In this document: positions 22,269 to 32,461 of the stretch, piece by piece | Layout of the letters: each line of letters opens with the position of its first letter | Position numbering within the stretch: the first letter of the stretch is position 1 | Assembly (NCBI GenBank): GCA_030710605.1 | Contig: CP092871.1 | Location: 69,658,294 to 69,722,293, forward strand | Direction of reading: 5' to 3' | From: Cordylochernes scorpioides | Lineage: Eukaryota > Arthropoda > Arachnida > Pseudoscorpiones > Chernetidae | DNA: 64,000 bases | Notes under the pieces: generated by a model | Told to the model about the DNA's origin: nothing | The model's input: the letters and a program-made list of their open reading frames with translations, nothing else | Database searches by the model: none | Translations under genes and position numbers: made by a program

Positions 22269-22573
22269 GGTCAGTGGAAGGATGGTCTAAACCGTTGGTT
22301 TTCAACTGCTACGACCCAGGCTTGATTCCCGCATTGGGCATTTTTTTCTGATTAAAAAAATGCTCCAATGGCCTCCCGATTCTTGCAAAAATCCAACCCC
22401 CCCAGCAAGTGCAAGTAACCAAATGGGGCTCTGGCACATTTGTAAGTGCAAAATCGAACTGCTTTTCACATGTATAGACATGAGGTGCATTTACAGTAAA
22501 AGCAGTTGCCTACCTTCTCTACCCATCATGGCCTGTACCACGTGTAATAGGAATAAGCAAAAAAAAAAAAAAA
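22269..22573 (+). repeat. tRNA-derived SINE, copy 1
   Basis: Starts GGTCAGTGGAAGGATGGTCTAAACCG, whose TGGTCTAAACCG part resembles an A box. About 45 bp on, GGCTTGATTCCCGC resembles a B box. The rest is a non-tRNA body and an A-run at 22559-22573. A second copy at 61619-61919 shares the same body to the end. SINEs are copied by a partner LINE. No target duplication was confirmed. Confidence 0.75.
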
Positions 22574-22636
22574 GGATTCATTTAATCCTGAGTTGCGACA
22601 ATGTTTACTGTAAATGACTGACTTATAATTTATAAA

Positions 22637-22807
22637 TATCAACAAGTAATCCAGGTTCAAGTTTCTTGTACCATTTCTCTAGCTTTCGGGCTAATATGTC
22701 CTTCAACAGGAGCACCTAGAACTTCCAGTTAACTGTACTTCTAGTTTCTCCTGTTGACCCAAAAGCAGAGAAATTATACAAAAACTTTAACCCTGGATTA
22801 CTTGATA
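22637..22807. repeat. Foldback repeat with degenerate Penelope/hammerhead-like core
   Basis: The outer arms TATCAACAAGTAATCCAGG and CCTGGATTACTTGATA are inverted, and the imperfect arms extend to about 80 bp. Inside, on the minus strand, CTGTTGA-AGGAC...GCCC-GAAAG resembles a hammerhead core (CTGATGA...GAAA) with two changes. Confidence 0.5.
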
Positions 22808-23172
22808 TTTTTCAATGTGTACTGTACCATGTTCTAAATGCTTATTGAGACCCTATCTAGTATGACAACTATCATTAATGATTAACTGGTGAAATGATTT
22901 TGTAGCCACCTTATTGGAAGTAGGCGACATTGTATCATGTTTTATCTAGAATTTTGACATTTCCTGTGACATACAGTGTTAACTCTCTCGCTAACCTAGT
23001 GTCAACTTTTCCTAACCACAACTTAACAGCAACCTCAACAAAGAGCGTTTTTAATAATTTGTGTACAATTTCTCTGATTCCTATGACAGGATTATATAAA
23101 TTTAATCTTTTTTACATAAAATGTTTTTAGCAAATCAACATAAATTGCCATCTATCGATAAAATTTGTTATA

Positions 23173-23341
23173 CAGTAGAACCTCCCTGTAAAGGACACTT
23201 AATTGCAGAGTCCTTAAAGTGTCCTTTAGGGAAAGGTGTCCTCTTACTAGAGAGTTGCTAATTTAAAAAAATGGTAATTTTGTAAAAATGAAAACTTTCC
23301 TTTGTAGTGAGGTGTCCACTAAAGGGAGGTTGTTTCTACTG
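23173..23341. mobile_element. Pogo-type MITE, family M copy 2
   Basis: CAGTAGAACCTCCCTGTAAAG at the left and TAAAGGGAGG...TCTACTG at the right, flanked by TA. The interior shares the GTGTCCTTTAG and GGTAATTTTG segments with the other family M copies. Confidence 0.85.
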
Positions 23342-23406
23342 TAATTATTTTTGGCCATGATAAATCATATGTAATCTAATCAACACATACAAATATATAA
23401 ATATAA

Positions 23407-25494
23407 TCTACCTATATATTTGCCTTATTCTGTCTGTCTGTCTGTCTGAAGCTCACGGATAGAATGCGCGCCCATTGGCCGCCAGCAAACACGTGACCTC
23501 CCTGCCCGCCCCCCTCTAGACAACCCTGTTATCAGCTGTGTGTTACATCCACCTGTCTATACAGACCACCCTGTCTATAGCGGTCACTTTAGGCAACCCT
23601 GTTATCAGCTGTGTGATACATCCACCTGTCTATACAGACCACCCTGTCTATAGCGGTCACTTTCGGCAACCCTGTTATCATCAGTGTGATACATCCACCT
23701 GTCTATACAGACCACCCTGTCTATAGCGGTCACTTTCGGCAACCCTGTTATCAGCTGTGTGATACATCCACCTGTCTAAACAGACCACCCTGTCTATAGC
23801 GACCACTCTAGACAACCCTGTTATCAGCTGTGTGATACATCCACCTGTCTATACAGACCACCCTGTCTATAGCGACCACTCTAGACAACCCTGTTATCAG
23901 CTGTGTGATACATCCACCTGTCTATACAGACCACCCTGTCTATAGCGACCACTCTAGACAACCCTGTTATCAGCTGTGTGATACATCCACCTGTCTATAG
24001 CGACCACCCTAGACAACCCTGTTATCATCAGTGTGATACATCCACCTGTCTATACAGACCACCCTGTCTATAGCGGTCACTTTCGGCAACCCTGTTATCA
24101 TCAGTGTGATACATCCACCTGTCTATACAGACCACCCTGTCTATAGTGGTCACTTTCGGCAACCCTGTTATCAGCTGTGTGATACATCCACCTGTCTAAA
24201 CAGACCACCCTGTCTATAGCGACCACTCTAGACAACCCTGTTATCAGCTGTGTGATACATCCACCTGTCTATACAGACCACCCTGTCTATAGCGACCACC
24301 CTAGACAACCCTGTTATCAGCTGTGTGATACATCCACCTGTCTAAACAGACCACCCTGTATATAGCGGCCATTCTAGATAACCCTGTTATCAGCTGTGTG
24401 ATACATACACCTGTCTATAGCGGCCACTCTAGACAACCCTGTTATCAGCTGTGTGATACATCCACCTGTCTATACAGACCACCCTGTCTATAGCGGTCAC
24501 TTTAGGCAACCCTGTTATCAGCTGTGTGATACATCCACCTGTCTATACAGACCACCCTGTCTATAGCGGTCACTTTCGGCAACCCTGTTATCATCAGTGT
24601 GATACATCCACCTGTCTATACAGACCACCCTGTCTATAGCGGTCACTTTCGGCAACCCTGTTATCATCAGTGTGATACATCCACCTGTCTAAACAGACCA
24701 CCCTGTCTATAGCGACCACCCTAGACAACCCTGTTATCAGCTGTGTGATACATCCACCTGTCTAAACAGACCACCCTGTCTATAGCGACCACTCTAGACA
24801 ACCCTGTTATCAGCTGTGTGATACATCCACCTGTCTATACCGACCACCCTGTCTATAGCGACCACCCTAGACAACCCTGTTATCATCAGTGTGATACATC
24901 CACCTGTCTATACAGACCACCCTGTCTATAGCGACCACCCTAGACAACCCTGTTATCATCAGTGTGATACATCCACCTGTCTATACAGACCACCCTGTCT
25001 ATAGCGGTCACCCTAGACAACCCTGTTATCAGCTGTGTGATACATCCACCTGTCTAAACAGACCACCCTGTCTATAGCGACCACTCTAGACAACCCTGTT
25101 ATCAGCTGTGTGATACATCCACCTGTCTATACAGACCACCCTTTCTATAGTGACCACTCTAGACAACCCTGTTATCAGCTGTGTGATACATCCACCTGTC
25201 TATACAGACCACCCTGTCTATAGCGACCACCCTAGACAACCCTGTTATCAGCTGTGTGATACATCCACCTGTCTATACAGACCACCCTGTCTATAGCGGT
25301 CACTTTAGGCAACCCTGTTATCAGCAGTGTGATACATACACCTGTCTATACAGACCACCCTGTTTATAGCGACCACTCTACAGCTGTGTGATACATCCAC
25401 CTGTCTATACAGACCACCCTGTCTATAGCGGCCACCCAAGACAACGTTTTTGAAATATATTCGCACTCGGGTAAACCCCGGGCCTTTCGTCTAG
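23407..25494 (+). mobile_element. Helitron-like element filled with a minisatellite
   Basis: Starts TCTACCTATATATTTGCC after an A, followed by a (CTGT) run. It ends CGGGTAAACCCCGGGCCTTTCGTCTAG before a T. The 3' end resembles that of the Helitron ending at 20899 (CGGGTAAAACCCGGGC...CTAG), but the terminal hairpin is reduced to CGGG-loop-CCCG. The body is almost wholly a 73-bp tandem repeat. Central tandem repeats are known in non-autonomous Helitron-like elements of arthropods. No coding capacity. Confidence 0.65.
23522..25440 (+). repeat. 73-bp minisatellite, about 27 units
   Basis: Unit: ACAACCCTGTTATCAGCTGTG, TGATACATCCACCTGTCTAT, ACAGACCACCCTGTCTATAG, CGACCACTCTAG (with one-base overlaps at the breaks). 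Two recurrent variants alternate in blocks: GCGACCACTCTAGA with ATCAGCTGTG, and GCGGTCACTTTCGG with ATCATCAGTG. Two units lack 18 bp (near 23990 and 24410), and the last is truncated. The unit length is not a multiple of three, so the open frame across it is not a gene. Confidence 0.97.
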
Positions 25495-25514
25495 TAGTTT
25501 CCATAATGAAGCAC

Positions 25515-25638
25515 AATTTAGATTTTAGCTACAAGTAAATAAGACCAATATCCAAATAAATTAAGACATCTTAATGAAACGTCACACAATTTATTTGGAT
25601 ATTGGTCTTATTTTCTTGTAGCTATAATAGATTTTAGT
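25515..25638. repeat. Foldback repeat of the hammerhead-core family
   Basis: Inverted arms (GATTTTAGCTACAAG...AATAAGACCAATATCC and the reverse on the right) surround TTAATGAAACGTCACACA. GAAACGTC is the 3' half of the hammerhead core. The CTGATGA half is missing. Confidence 0.55.
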
Positions 25639-25693
25639 TGGCCTTCTCTCAAATTGCTTTAACCTGTTCTCTAGAATGCAGGTCTGAGACTGC

Positions 25694-25795
25694 AAGAAGA
25701 TTACAGCTACACCCAGTGTTCCCAGGTGGTCACCCTCCCAAGTACTGACCGGGCCCAACATTGCTTAACTTTGGTGATTGGACGAGAACCTGTGT
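25694..25795 (-). pseudogene. Partial 5S rRNA-like sequence
   Basis: Read on the minus strand it gives GTTCTCGTCC-ATCACC-AAGTTAAGCAA, GGGC-CGGTCAGTACTTGG and GGGTGACC-CCTGGGAA. These are the 3' three quarters of a metazoan 5S rRNA including the internal promoter region (A box around GTTAAGCAA, C box around GGGTGACC). The first 30 or so bases of a 5S gene are absent, and there are several substitutions. A 5S pseudogene or the head of a 5S-derived SINE; the sequence after the match does not resolve which. Confidence 0.8.
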
Positions 25796-25934
25796 TAACC
25801 TGTTCTCTAACCAATAGAAATTTGTAAAAATGTATTCATTTGCATAGAGTTAAACATGTCTATAGTGCCCCTATAGTATAGTAACTTGTTCTCTATATAT
25901 TCTTATATACTTGTGTGTCTTTTTTTTTTATATA

Positions 25935-26114
25935 CAGTTAAACCTGTCTATAGCACCCCCTCTAAATAGTGCCTCCCTCTCTATAGCACCCGGTTTTAAA
26001 TACATAGTATGATGCAATTTACATTAAAAGTGACCTGTCTATAGCATCCCCTCTCTATAGCACCCTATTTTAGTGAGTCCCAAGAGGGGGCGCCGCTATA
26101 GACAGGTTTAACTG
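25935..26114. mobile_element. Pogo-type MITE, CCTGTCTATAGC family
   Basis: Ends CAGTTAAACCTGTCTATAG and CTATAGACAGGTTTAACTG are exact inverted repeats, flanked by TA. The interior repeats TCTATAGCACCC several times. No coding capacity. Confidence 0.88.
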
Positions 26115-27255
26115 TATTTGTTTAATCATGTATTTTTTACAATCACAAAAATTGCAAGGTGACAAGAACAAACTAAATACTACATGAAATAACAGAATTG
26201 TTATCTTAAGATAAAAAGTGAATCGTGTAAAATTTACTTTGATTTTTTTTATACTCATCTAGAATTCAATTTATCTTATCAATAATACATTGTAAAATTT
26301 AATCAACTCACTATAGCTCATCAATGGAAATAAAAATAATTTTTTGTATAACTTAGTTTGACTTTCCCCAATATATGGGGGCATTGCTTTTACAACCAAA
26401 TTAGCAATATTAGTATCACTATTTCTTACATTTTTATATAATCAAGTTTTATATATAGTAAATCTTAAAAGTTAGCTGTTTTGGATCCAATTTTTGGTGG
26501 AAACAATTTACAAGGTAATACAACCAAATTATATGTATATATAAATAAATTTGGATTTGGGATCCAGGGAAGCATCAAAGCATATATAGCACAGGTATAC
26601 AGAGGATATATTTTGTATAAGTAGTTCCAATAGTGTTGATAGTATTTTAGGTAAATTAAAATCTTTACATATAGGTATTGATATCACCGTAGAAAGTGAA
26701 AGTTGCGATTTCTTTTCCCGGATGTCCTCATACTAGGGTCGTTCCCATACTAGTGTTTATTACAAACCTTCTTTTCACCCAAACTACATACACTTCTCTT
26801 CATACTGTCGCTTAAGTCATAAAATTAATACCGTTAAAACGCTATCCAAAAGGATCTTCACACATTGCCCCTCCCAATAATTCTAATCTATAATACAAAT
26901 TGTACCTTATAAAAGTGGAGAAACGATTTATTTTTTCATTAATTTTCTTAGATCCTGTCTAATGCAATTTTTAAAAGCCCATAAAGGTCAAATGTGTTGA
27001 ATATCCTATATTAAGAACATTCAAATTGCATAAGAAAGAATAGTTTTAGGTTTACTGGAACTAAATTTATACAACTTGTTTTTCAAGTTGATTTTTGCTT
27101 GGAACAAAATGGAAACTTCCAAGACTATTTTACTCTATTTTATCTTCTTTTTTTATTATCTACTTCAAATCCATCTTCCTTTTAGACCTCTTAAAATAAA
27201 AAAAAGTATGCAACAGTTTATAATGAGTCCACCTCATTGCTTTTGCCATAATATA
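26115..27255. other. AT-rich non-coding stretch
   Basis: No supported gene or repeat. Short frames near 26070-26258 and 27076-27261 have no recognisable motifs, and the composition is strongly A/T biased. Confidence 0.35.
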
Positions 27256-27414
27256 CAGTAGAACCTCCCTGTAAAGGACAACACCTAATTGCAGAGTCAA
27301 GTGTCTTTAGGGAAAGGTGTCCTCTTACAGGAGTTGCTAAATTGTAAAAATGTTGATTTGGAAAATAAAAACTGTCCTTTGTAGAAAGGTGTCCGCTAAA
27401 GGGAAGTTCTACTG
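27256..27414. mobile_element. Pogo-type MITE, family M copy 3
   Basis: CAGTAGAACCTCCCTGTAAAG at the left and CTAAAGGGAAGTTCTACTG at the right, flanked by TA. Same interior as copies 1 and 2. Confidence 0.85.
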
Positions 27415-27427
27415 TACAAAGTTTTCA

Positions 27428-27545
27428 TAATCAAAATTACCATTTTTACCAATTGGTAGCTCTTCAATAAAAGGACAAATCTCTCTTCAAGACCACTTTG
27501 GTTCTGCAACTAGGTGTTATCCTTTAGAAAGAGATAGTTTTACTG
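27428..27545 (-). mobile_element. Family M MITE, truncated reverse copy
   Basis: Read on the minus strand it starts CAGTAAAACTATCTCTTTC and shares AAAGGATA...CACC and the GGTAATTTTGAT interior of family M. The other end is lost. Confidence 0.6.
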
Positions 27546-27596
27546 TAATTTGAAAAAAAAGATATTTTTTATTAAATATAATGTAACAGGTTTCTG

Positions 27597-27705
27597 GAAA
27601 TAAAGCACAATTTGGATTATAGATTATAAACACATGGTAATAAGACCAAATCCAAATAAATAAGATTTGGTCTTATTACCTTGTGTTTCTGTAGATAAGT
27701 TTCTT
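27597..27705. repeat. Foldback repeat related to the hammerhead-core family
   Basis: Shares GCACAATTTGGATTATAGAT and AATAAGACCAAATCCAAATAA with the other copies. An inverted right arm (TTTGGTCTTATTACCTTGTG) follows. The ribozyme core itself is absent. Confidence 0.5.
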
Positions 27706-28382
27706 TTAGGCATTCAATAAATAGATTGAATGCCTAAGCAATGGATCTATTTAATGTGAATTTTTCTTTTAGTCTGGTTGATAAGAAGTTTCAAGGACAT
27801 GCTACAAAAAGCTATTACTACAATGGCTAAATCTAGGCCTAAACACCTTTAAAACTTGAAATATATAACAACCAGTAACATATATAATGAGGTTCCCCAG
27901 AGAGCAATGTTGGGCTTTTTTTTACTAAACAAATTCACCATAAATTACACCACTTTACAAATAATAATGAATGGGAGCATCAAGAAAGGCCTAAAAAAAG
28001 TTTGGTAGTATTTTTAAAAGGTTCTAAATTTAATTCTAAAATATGATTAAGGGTAGCATGATAAATATGTAGGTTAAAAAATTTATTTCTTTAACCAATG
28101 ACTTCTTACTCTTGAAAAGTGAATTTAATCAGTTATTAAAAACTAGTTGGAGAAAATATTTTAGATTTGAACAAAAAACAAAAAATGATCCTAGTATTTA
28201 TATGCTAGAAATTTTTTTTTTACATTTTGAAATGACAATAACAAAATTTTACTTTGTTGCATAAGTGAATTTTGCTTTAATTTATAAGTAAATTTATCCA
28301 TTTTGTGCATATTAAAAAAAAACTTGGTTGAATAATAGATACAAATTACAATATATTTATAAATGATGTAGCAAATGTTAGA
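27706..28382. other. AT-rich non-coding stretch
   Basis: Nothing recognised. No motif-bearing frames. Confidence 0.3.
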
Positions 28383-28391
28383 ATAAAGATA

Positions 28392-29479
28392 GGTGAGTTC
28401 CCAGAAAAGGCCATATTTGGTAGGCGGCGCTGTACGTTGCCACCGCCGTACCTTCGAGGCGTTTTACACGAGTTCAAAATACAATTTCGGTGAAATACTT
28501 TGAATTTTACCAATTTAAATATATAAATTTAAATTATAATTCTAAAAAAGATTTAACAGTTAAAAAAACAACATTTTTTAAAATAAATTATAAAACTAAT
28601 TTTTCTAAAAACGAACATTATTTTTTTCATTATCTGAAACTAACCTATTTCAACTTATCTAAAACTAACCTTATTTAACGATTAAACTAACCTAATTTAA
28701 CCTATCTGAAACTAACCTATTTTAATTAATGGAACTAACCTTTTTATAACACACCTTAAACTAACCTAATTTATAACCTATCAGAAACTAACCTAATTTA
28801 TAAGCCATCTGAAACTAACTTATTTTGCCTATTGGAATATAACATAACGTCATGTTATTAAAAATGTATTAAGAATTTTTTTTACAAAGTTTATCAATCA
28901 CATCTTTCACAATATTTGTAAAATAAATATAAAACTTGTGTATAAATATATGACTTGAAAATATGCCACTTAAAATATTTTAATCTAAACTATACAGAGA
29001 TTTTTTTGTATAGAGTGAAATAAAAAAATACATAATTAATTCGATACAAAAGTGTGAACCAGAAAGTCGATTTTTAAAAATGTTATTATTTAATATAAAC
29101 GTATTTTAATTTAATTTTGATATTAAAAAGGTAGTGTAAAAGTGTATATGAGGTTAGATTCAAATAGGTTAAATTAGGTTAGTTTAATCGCTAAATAAGG
29201 TTAGTTTTAGATAAGTTGAATTAGGTTAGTTTCAGATAATTAAAAATATAATGTTCGTTTTTAGAAATATTAGTTTAATATTTTATTTTTTAAAATGTTT
29301 TTTTTTTAAACTATTAAATCTCTTTTGAAATTTCTAATTTGAATTTATATATTTAAATTGGTAAAATTCAAAGTATTTCACCGAAATTGTATCTTTAACT
29401 CGTGTAAAACGCCTCGAAGGTACGGCGGTGGCAACGTACAGCGCCGCCTACCAAATATGGCCTTTTCTGGGAACTCACC
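28392..29479. mobile_element. Foldback Mutator-like element (MULE-type MITE), 1.09 kb
   Basis: Termini GGTGAGTTCCCAGAAAAGGC and GCCTTTTCTGGGAACTCACC are inverted, apart from one base in the inner run. The inverted arms continue inward for more than 250 bp (GGCGGCGCTGTACG and the reverse). The element is flanked by a 9-bp direct repeat ATAAAGATA (28383-28391 and 29480-29488). Long inverted repeats with a 9-bp duplication are typical of Mutator elements. The interior has repeated GAAACTAACCTAATTT motifs and no coding sequence. Confidence 0.85.
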
Positions 29480-29961
29480 ATAAAGATAATTTCTAATGAA
29501 GCTGCAATATATCATATGATAAAATCCCTGGTTAGGGCTAAGTGTTATAACAAACATTACAAAAGACAACTTAGTACAAAATATTTTATTTGCCAATTAT
29601 ATAAGTGAATACAATAAATGTTTGGATAATTTTCAAGCTAAATTAGCATAAATATATTTTATAACAATTTTAACATATTTAGGCCTATATATATTTTTTA
29701 TAACAAACATTGTAGTTTTATATTTAAAAAAAAATGCAAATTATGGAAAGAGTGCATTATAAAAGATTATAATGGCACAAATACAGTATATGGGTAAAAA
29801 AAATACAGGAATGCAAGGGGGGAGGGGCTATAAAATTATGAAATACTTATAAATTTAGACAAAAAATTGATGGGCATAATTAGTTTTAGGCTTTATGTAT
29901 AATAGTATTAATAATAAGAGAAAAGGAAATAAACTAATACTAAAGAAAAAAAATTGGCAAA

Positions 29962-29967
29962 TTTATT
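29962..29967 (-). promoter_or_regulatory. AATAAA polyadenylation signal of the porin gene
   Basis: AATAAA on the minus strand about 16 bases after the stop codon of the porin frame, followed by a T-rich stretch that can serve as the downstream element. No A-tail follows, which argues against a processed copy. Confidence 0.6.
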
Positions 29968-29982
29968 TAGCAACCAAATTTA

Positions 29983-30822
29983 TCATTCAATATCAATGCT
30001 AAGGCCTAATTTAGGCTTCAATTGCTTGGCTACATCATCTGCAACAGCTGAAACACTCACAGAAACACCATGTTTGAGGTTTTGGGTGATTCCAACACCA
30101 ACTTTCCTTGAAGTGCTTGCAACAGCCCTCAATTTAGTGTCTTTAGCTACCTTAGCCACACAGCCAATTTCACATGAAGGTGCTAAGTTTGATACCATCA
30201 ATGACAACTGTCCAGCCAGGGTAAGGTTAGGAGATGGTTTATGGTAAATTTGGGCACCTAATTCTAAATTCTCCATATAAGAGGCTGAAGTGTAAATAGC
30301 AGTATTCTTACCCTTATGTCCCAGGATAGTTGACACCTTTCCCATTTCTTTTCCTTTCAGTTGAACTTGGGTTCCAATTACACAATTATTCTTAGATGTT
30401 ACTGCTGAGGCTGTAAGGTTATTCGAAATCTTGGAAATGTCCATATCAACTCCAAGGTTAACCAGTGGGTGAACATAGTTGTTTTTGATTAAAATGTTCC
30501 TGATTAGTCCTGAATGCGATACAGTTCCAACAATGTTAACCTTCGAATTTTCAAGGGGAAGCTTGTCGAGGCATACGTCGGTTGTAATGACGGAGGAAGT
30601 GTACTTTTGCTTGAGTGTAGCTCCCATTTTCTCCAACTTATACTTGGCTTCCAAACTTCCGCTTAAGGCACCATTATTTATTTGGCTTTGGCCATTAGCA
30701 GTTATATGAAGATCATAAGGTGCATCAGACTTGCAGTTGACTTTAATATAACCAGAATGATAATTTTTGCTTAGAACGTCGCGGATATCACGTCCAATAT
30801 CAGCATAAGCGGGTGGAGCCAT
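29983..30822 (-). CDS. Mitochondrial voltage-dependent anion channel (porin, VDAC)
   Basis: Intact 279-residue protein, the normal VDAC size (about 280). It starts MAPPAYADIGRDIRDVLSKN, the conserved N-terminal helix of the family (MAPPxYxDLGKxARDV). It then alternates short polar and hydrophobic stretches as expected of the 19-strand beta-barrel, with the C-terminal LGAQIYHKPSPNL and KLGLSIDIE regions recognisable. VDAC forms the main metabolite pore of the mitochondrial outer membrane (ATP, ADP, small anions). No intron interrupts the coding region. The start codon sits in CCATGG. Many changes from typical VDACs suggest a divergent paralogue. Seen: intact frame and family match. Inferred: expressed gene. 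Confidence 0.88.
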   Translation of the reverse strand: MAPPAYADIGRDIRDVLSKNYHSGYIKVNCKSDAPYDLHITANGQSQINNGALSGSLEAKYKLEKMGATLKQKYTSSVITTDVCLDKLPLENSKVNIVGTVSHSGLIRNILIKNNYVHPLVNLGVDMDISKISNNLTASAVTSKNNCVIGTQVQLKGKEMGKVSTILGHKGKNTAIYTSASYMENLELGAQIYHKPSPNLTLAGQLSLMVSNLAPSCEIGCVAKVAKDTKLRAVASTSRKVGVGITQNLKHGVSVSVSAVADDVAKQLKPKLGLSIDIE

Positions 30823-30860
30823 GGCTAAAAATGATCTTTAGTGTTTAAAAGGGGGGAAAA
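30823..30860 (-). promoter_or_regulatory. Probable 5'-UTR intron acceptor before the porin start
   Basis: On the minus strand a C/T-rich stretch (CCCCCCTTTT) and then ATCATTTTTAG come 2 bases before the ATG. That is a plausible 3' splice site joining a non-coding 5' exon. The donor was not located. Confidence 0.45.
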
Positions 30861-32394
30861 AATTGTAAACACTGTAAGCGGATGGAATGAACTAAAAAAG
30901 AGGTACCTCTTTCCAACGTGTTATAACATGTGACTTGAAAATAGTAGTCAAAATTCAATAAAATAAGATCTACGAAGTTTTTGCCAAAAATATTAGGAAT
31001 TTTATATATTCTCTATTAATATATATTTATGGCAAGTGAATATATTTTAAATAATTTCAAAAGTGTAAATATGAATAAAATTAAAATATAATTATTATTC
31101 AGTAGCATTATAAAATATATAAAATTCTAACTTTAAACAAAACATTTCAATTGCAACATTCTTTCAATCTCATTTTGAACCTTTTCAATTTTAATTGAAA
31201 CTTTATGAAGCTTATATTATCAAATATTATCAAACATTTCTTTCTTCCTGTGGTGAATTTCTATAAGACAGGTGGTTTTAATAAAGTTTTGTGTGTGTGT
31301 ATTATCAAAAATGGATATTAAAATATACAAAATCTAAATAAAAGGGCAATAATGGCGATGTGATTGATAGAGTTTTATTATTTTTTTATTAAATTTTATT
31401 GCCCTCTATCGTTAAAATTTTACACAAATTTAGATTACACAAACATAGATTTAAAAGAAACGCATTGCCAGAAATTTTATTTGTATTATTTTTTTATAAT
31501 TGCCAATAACGAGGTGTATATTTAACATATGAATTGTGCTATATTTCTCAACTTATTTTCAAATACATCGAAATTAAAAGGTTAAATTAAAGTTGAAATG
31601 GTTTATTTAAAGTGTTTTGAAATATACTAACCTTCCACAATCTCATATATTGTTATTTGTCTGAGGCATATCACTATTTCTATTTGCTCAGCCTACTGGC
31701 GTGTACAAAGGGGTGCTGAGATCCATCAACAACAGGTTCCCAGATTCTCTCATTATAGTTATAGATGCCAATACTCACTCCCCTTTCTTATACATTAATA
31801 TAAGACTAGGCTCCATGGTAAAAGCCTAAAGGTTTGGCCTAATTTAACAACCTCCATGTCTTAAGCCCATCTGTTAACGCATTTACTGGACACCTCTGGT
31901 TGTCCATGTCACCAAACAACTGATGGGTGAGTTGTCCTTTACTGACATATCCTCAAGCTTCATCATTGCTATACATAATGATAATTGAACCCAAAAACAC
32001 ACGATTGCAAACGAAATGATTTTTTTTTTTTTTTGCTGCATCAAGCAGATTTCCTCCACCAAGAGGCGTTTACTCAGAAATATATTTGCAGAATATTGTT
32101 GTTTATCACCTCCATTCTTCACAGGTGCCTGCAACTCTTCCATGCGGAGACAAATCTACAACCTATCATGATAGATCCTGAACTAAGCCGCCTAAAAAGG
32201 CTTGTCCTCTTTAGTTTACCGCTGCTCCCAGAGTATTCAGATTATGATACAAGATTTTTTCGCGGCGGCCTCCATCGAGCACTTTACAATTGGTTCAAAG
32301 CATTAATTCATATGTTGCGAATATAAATGATTTTTAATGATCCATACAGCTAAAAAATAGGAGAATAAGAGCCGAAGAACATTCTTTATTATTA
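30861..32394. other. Non-coding stretch upstream of porin
   Basis: Contains the porin upstream region and A/T-rich sequence. A weak LINE-endonuclease-like reading (IIVIDANTHSPF, near 31750) is present but too degraded to call. No TATA box or other promoter element could be assigned. Confidence 0.3.
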
Positions 32395-32461
32395 TACACT
32401 GCGTGACATTGAAAATGGAACACCAAGAAATAGTGGCCAGAAAGTGATGAAACTCGGCAGA

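Noticed and set aside
23522-25440. Possible CRISPR-like array because of regular repeats
   Set aside because: There are no unique spacers; the whole 73-bp unit repeats. It lies in a eukaryotic transposon context with no cas genes.
29378-29596. 72-residue frame at the right end of the MULE
   Set aside because: It spans the inverted terminal repeat and the flank, so it is a product of the repeat boundary.
31660-31880. Possible LINE endonuclease fragment (DANTHSPF)
   Set aside because: Only one short motif fits. Flanking translations show no second endonuclease motif and carry many stops.
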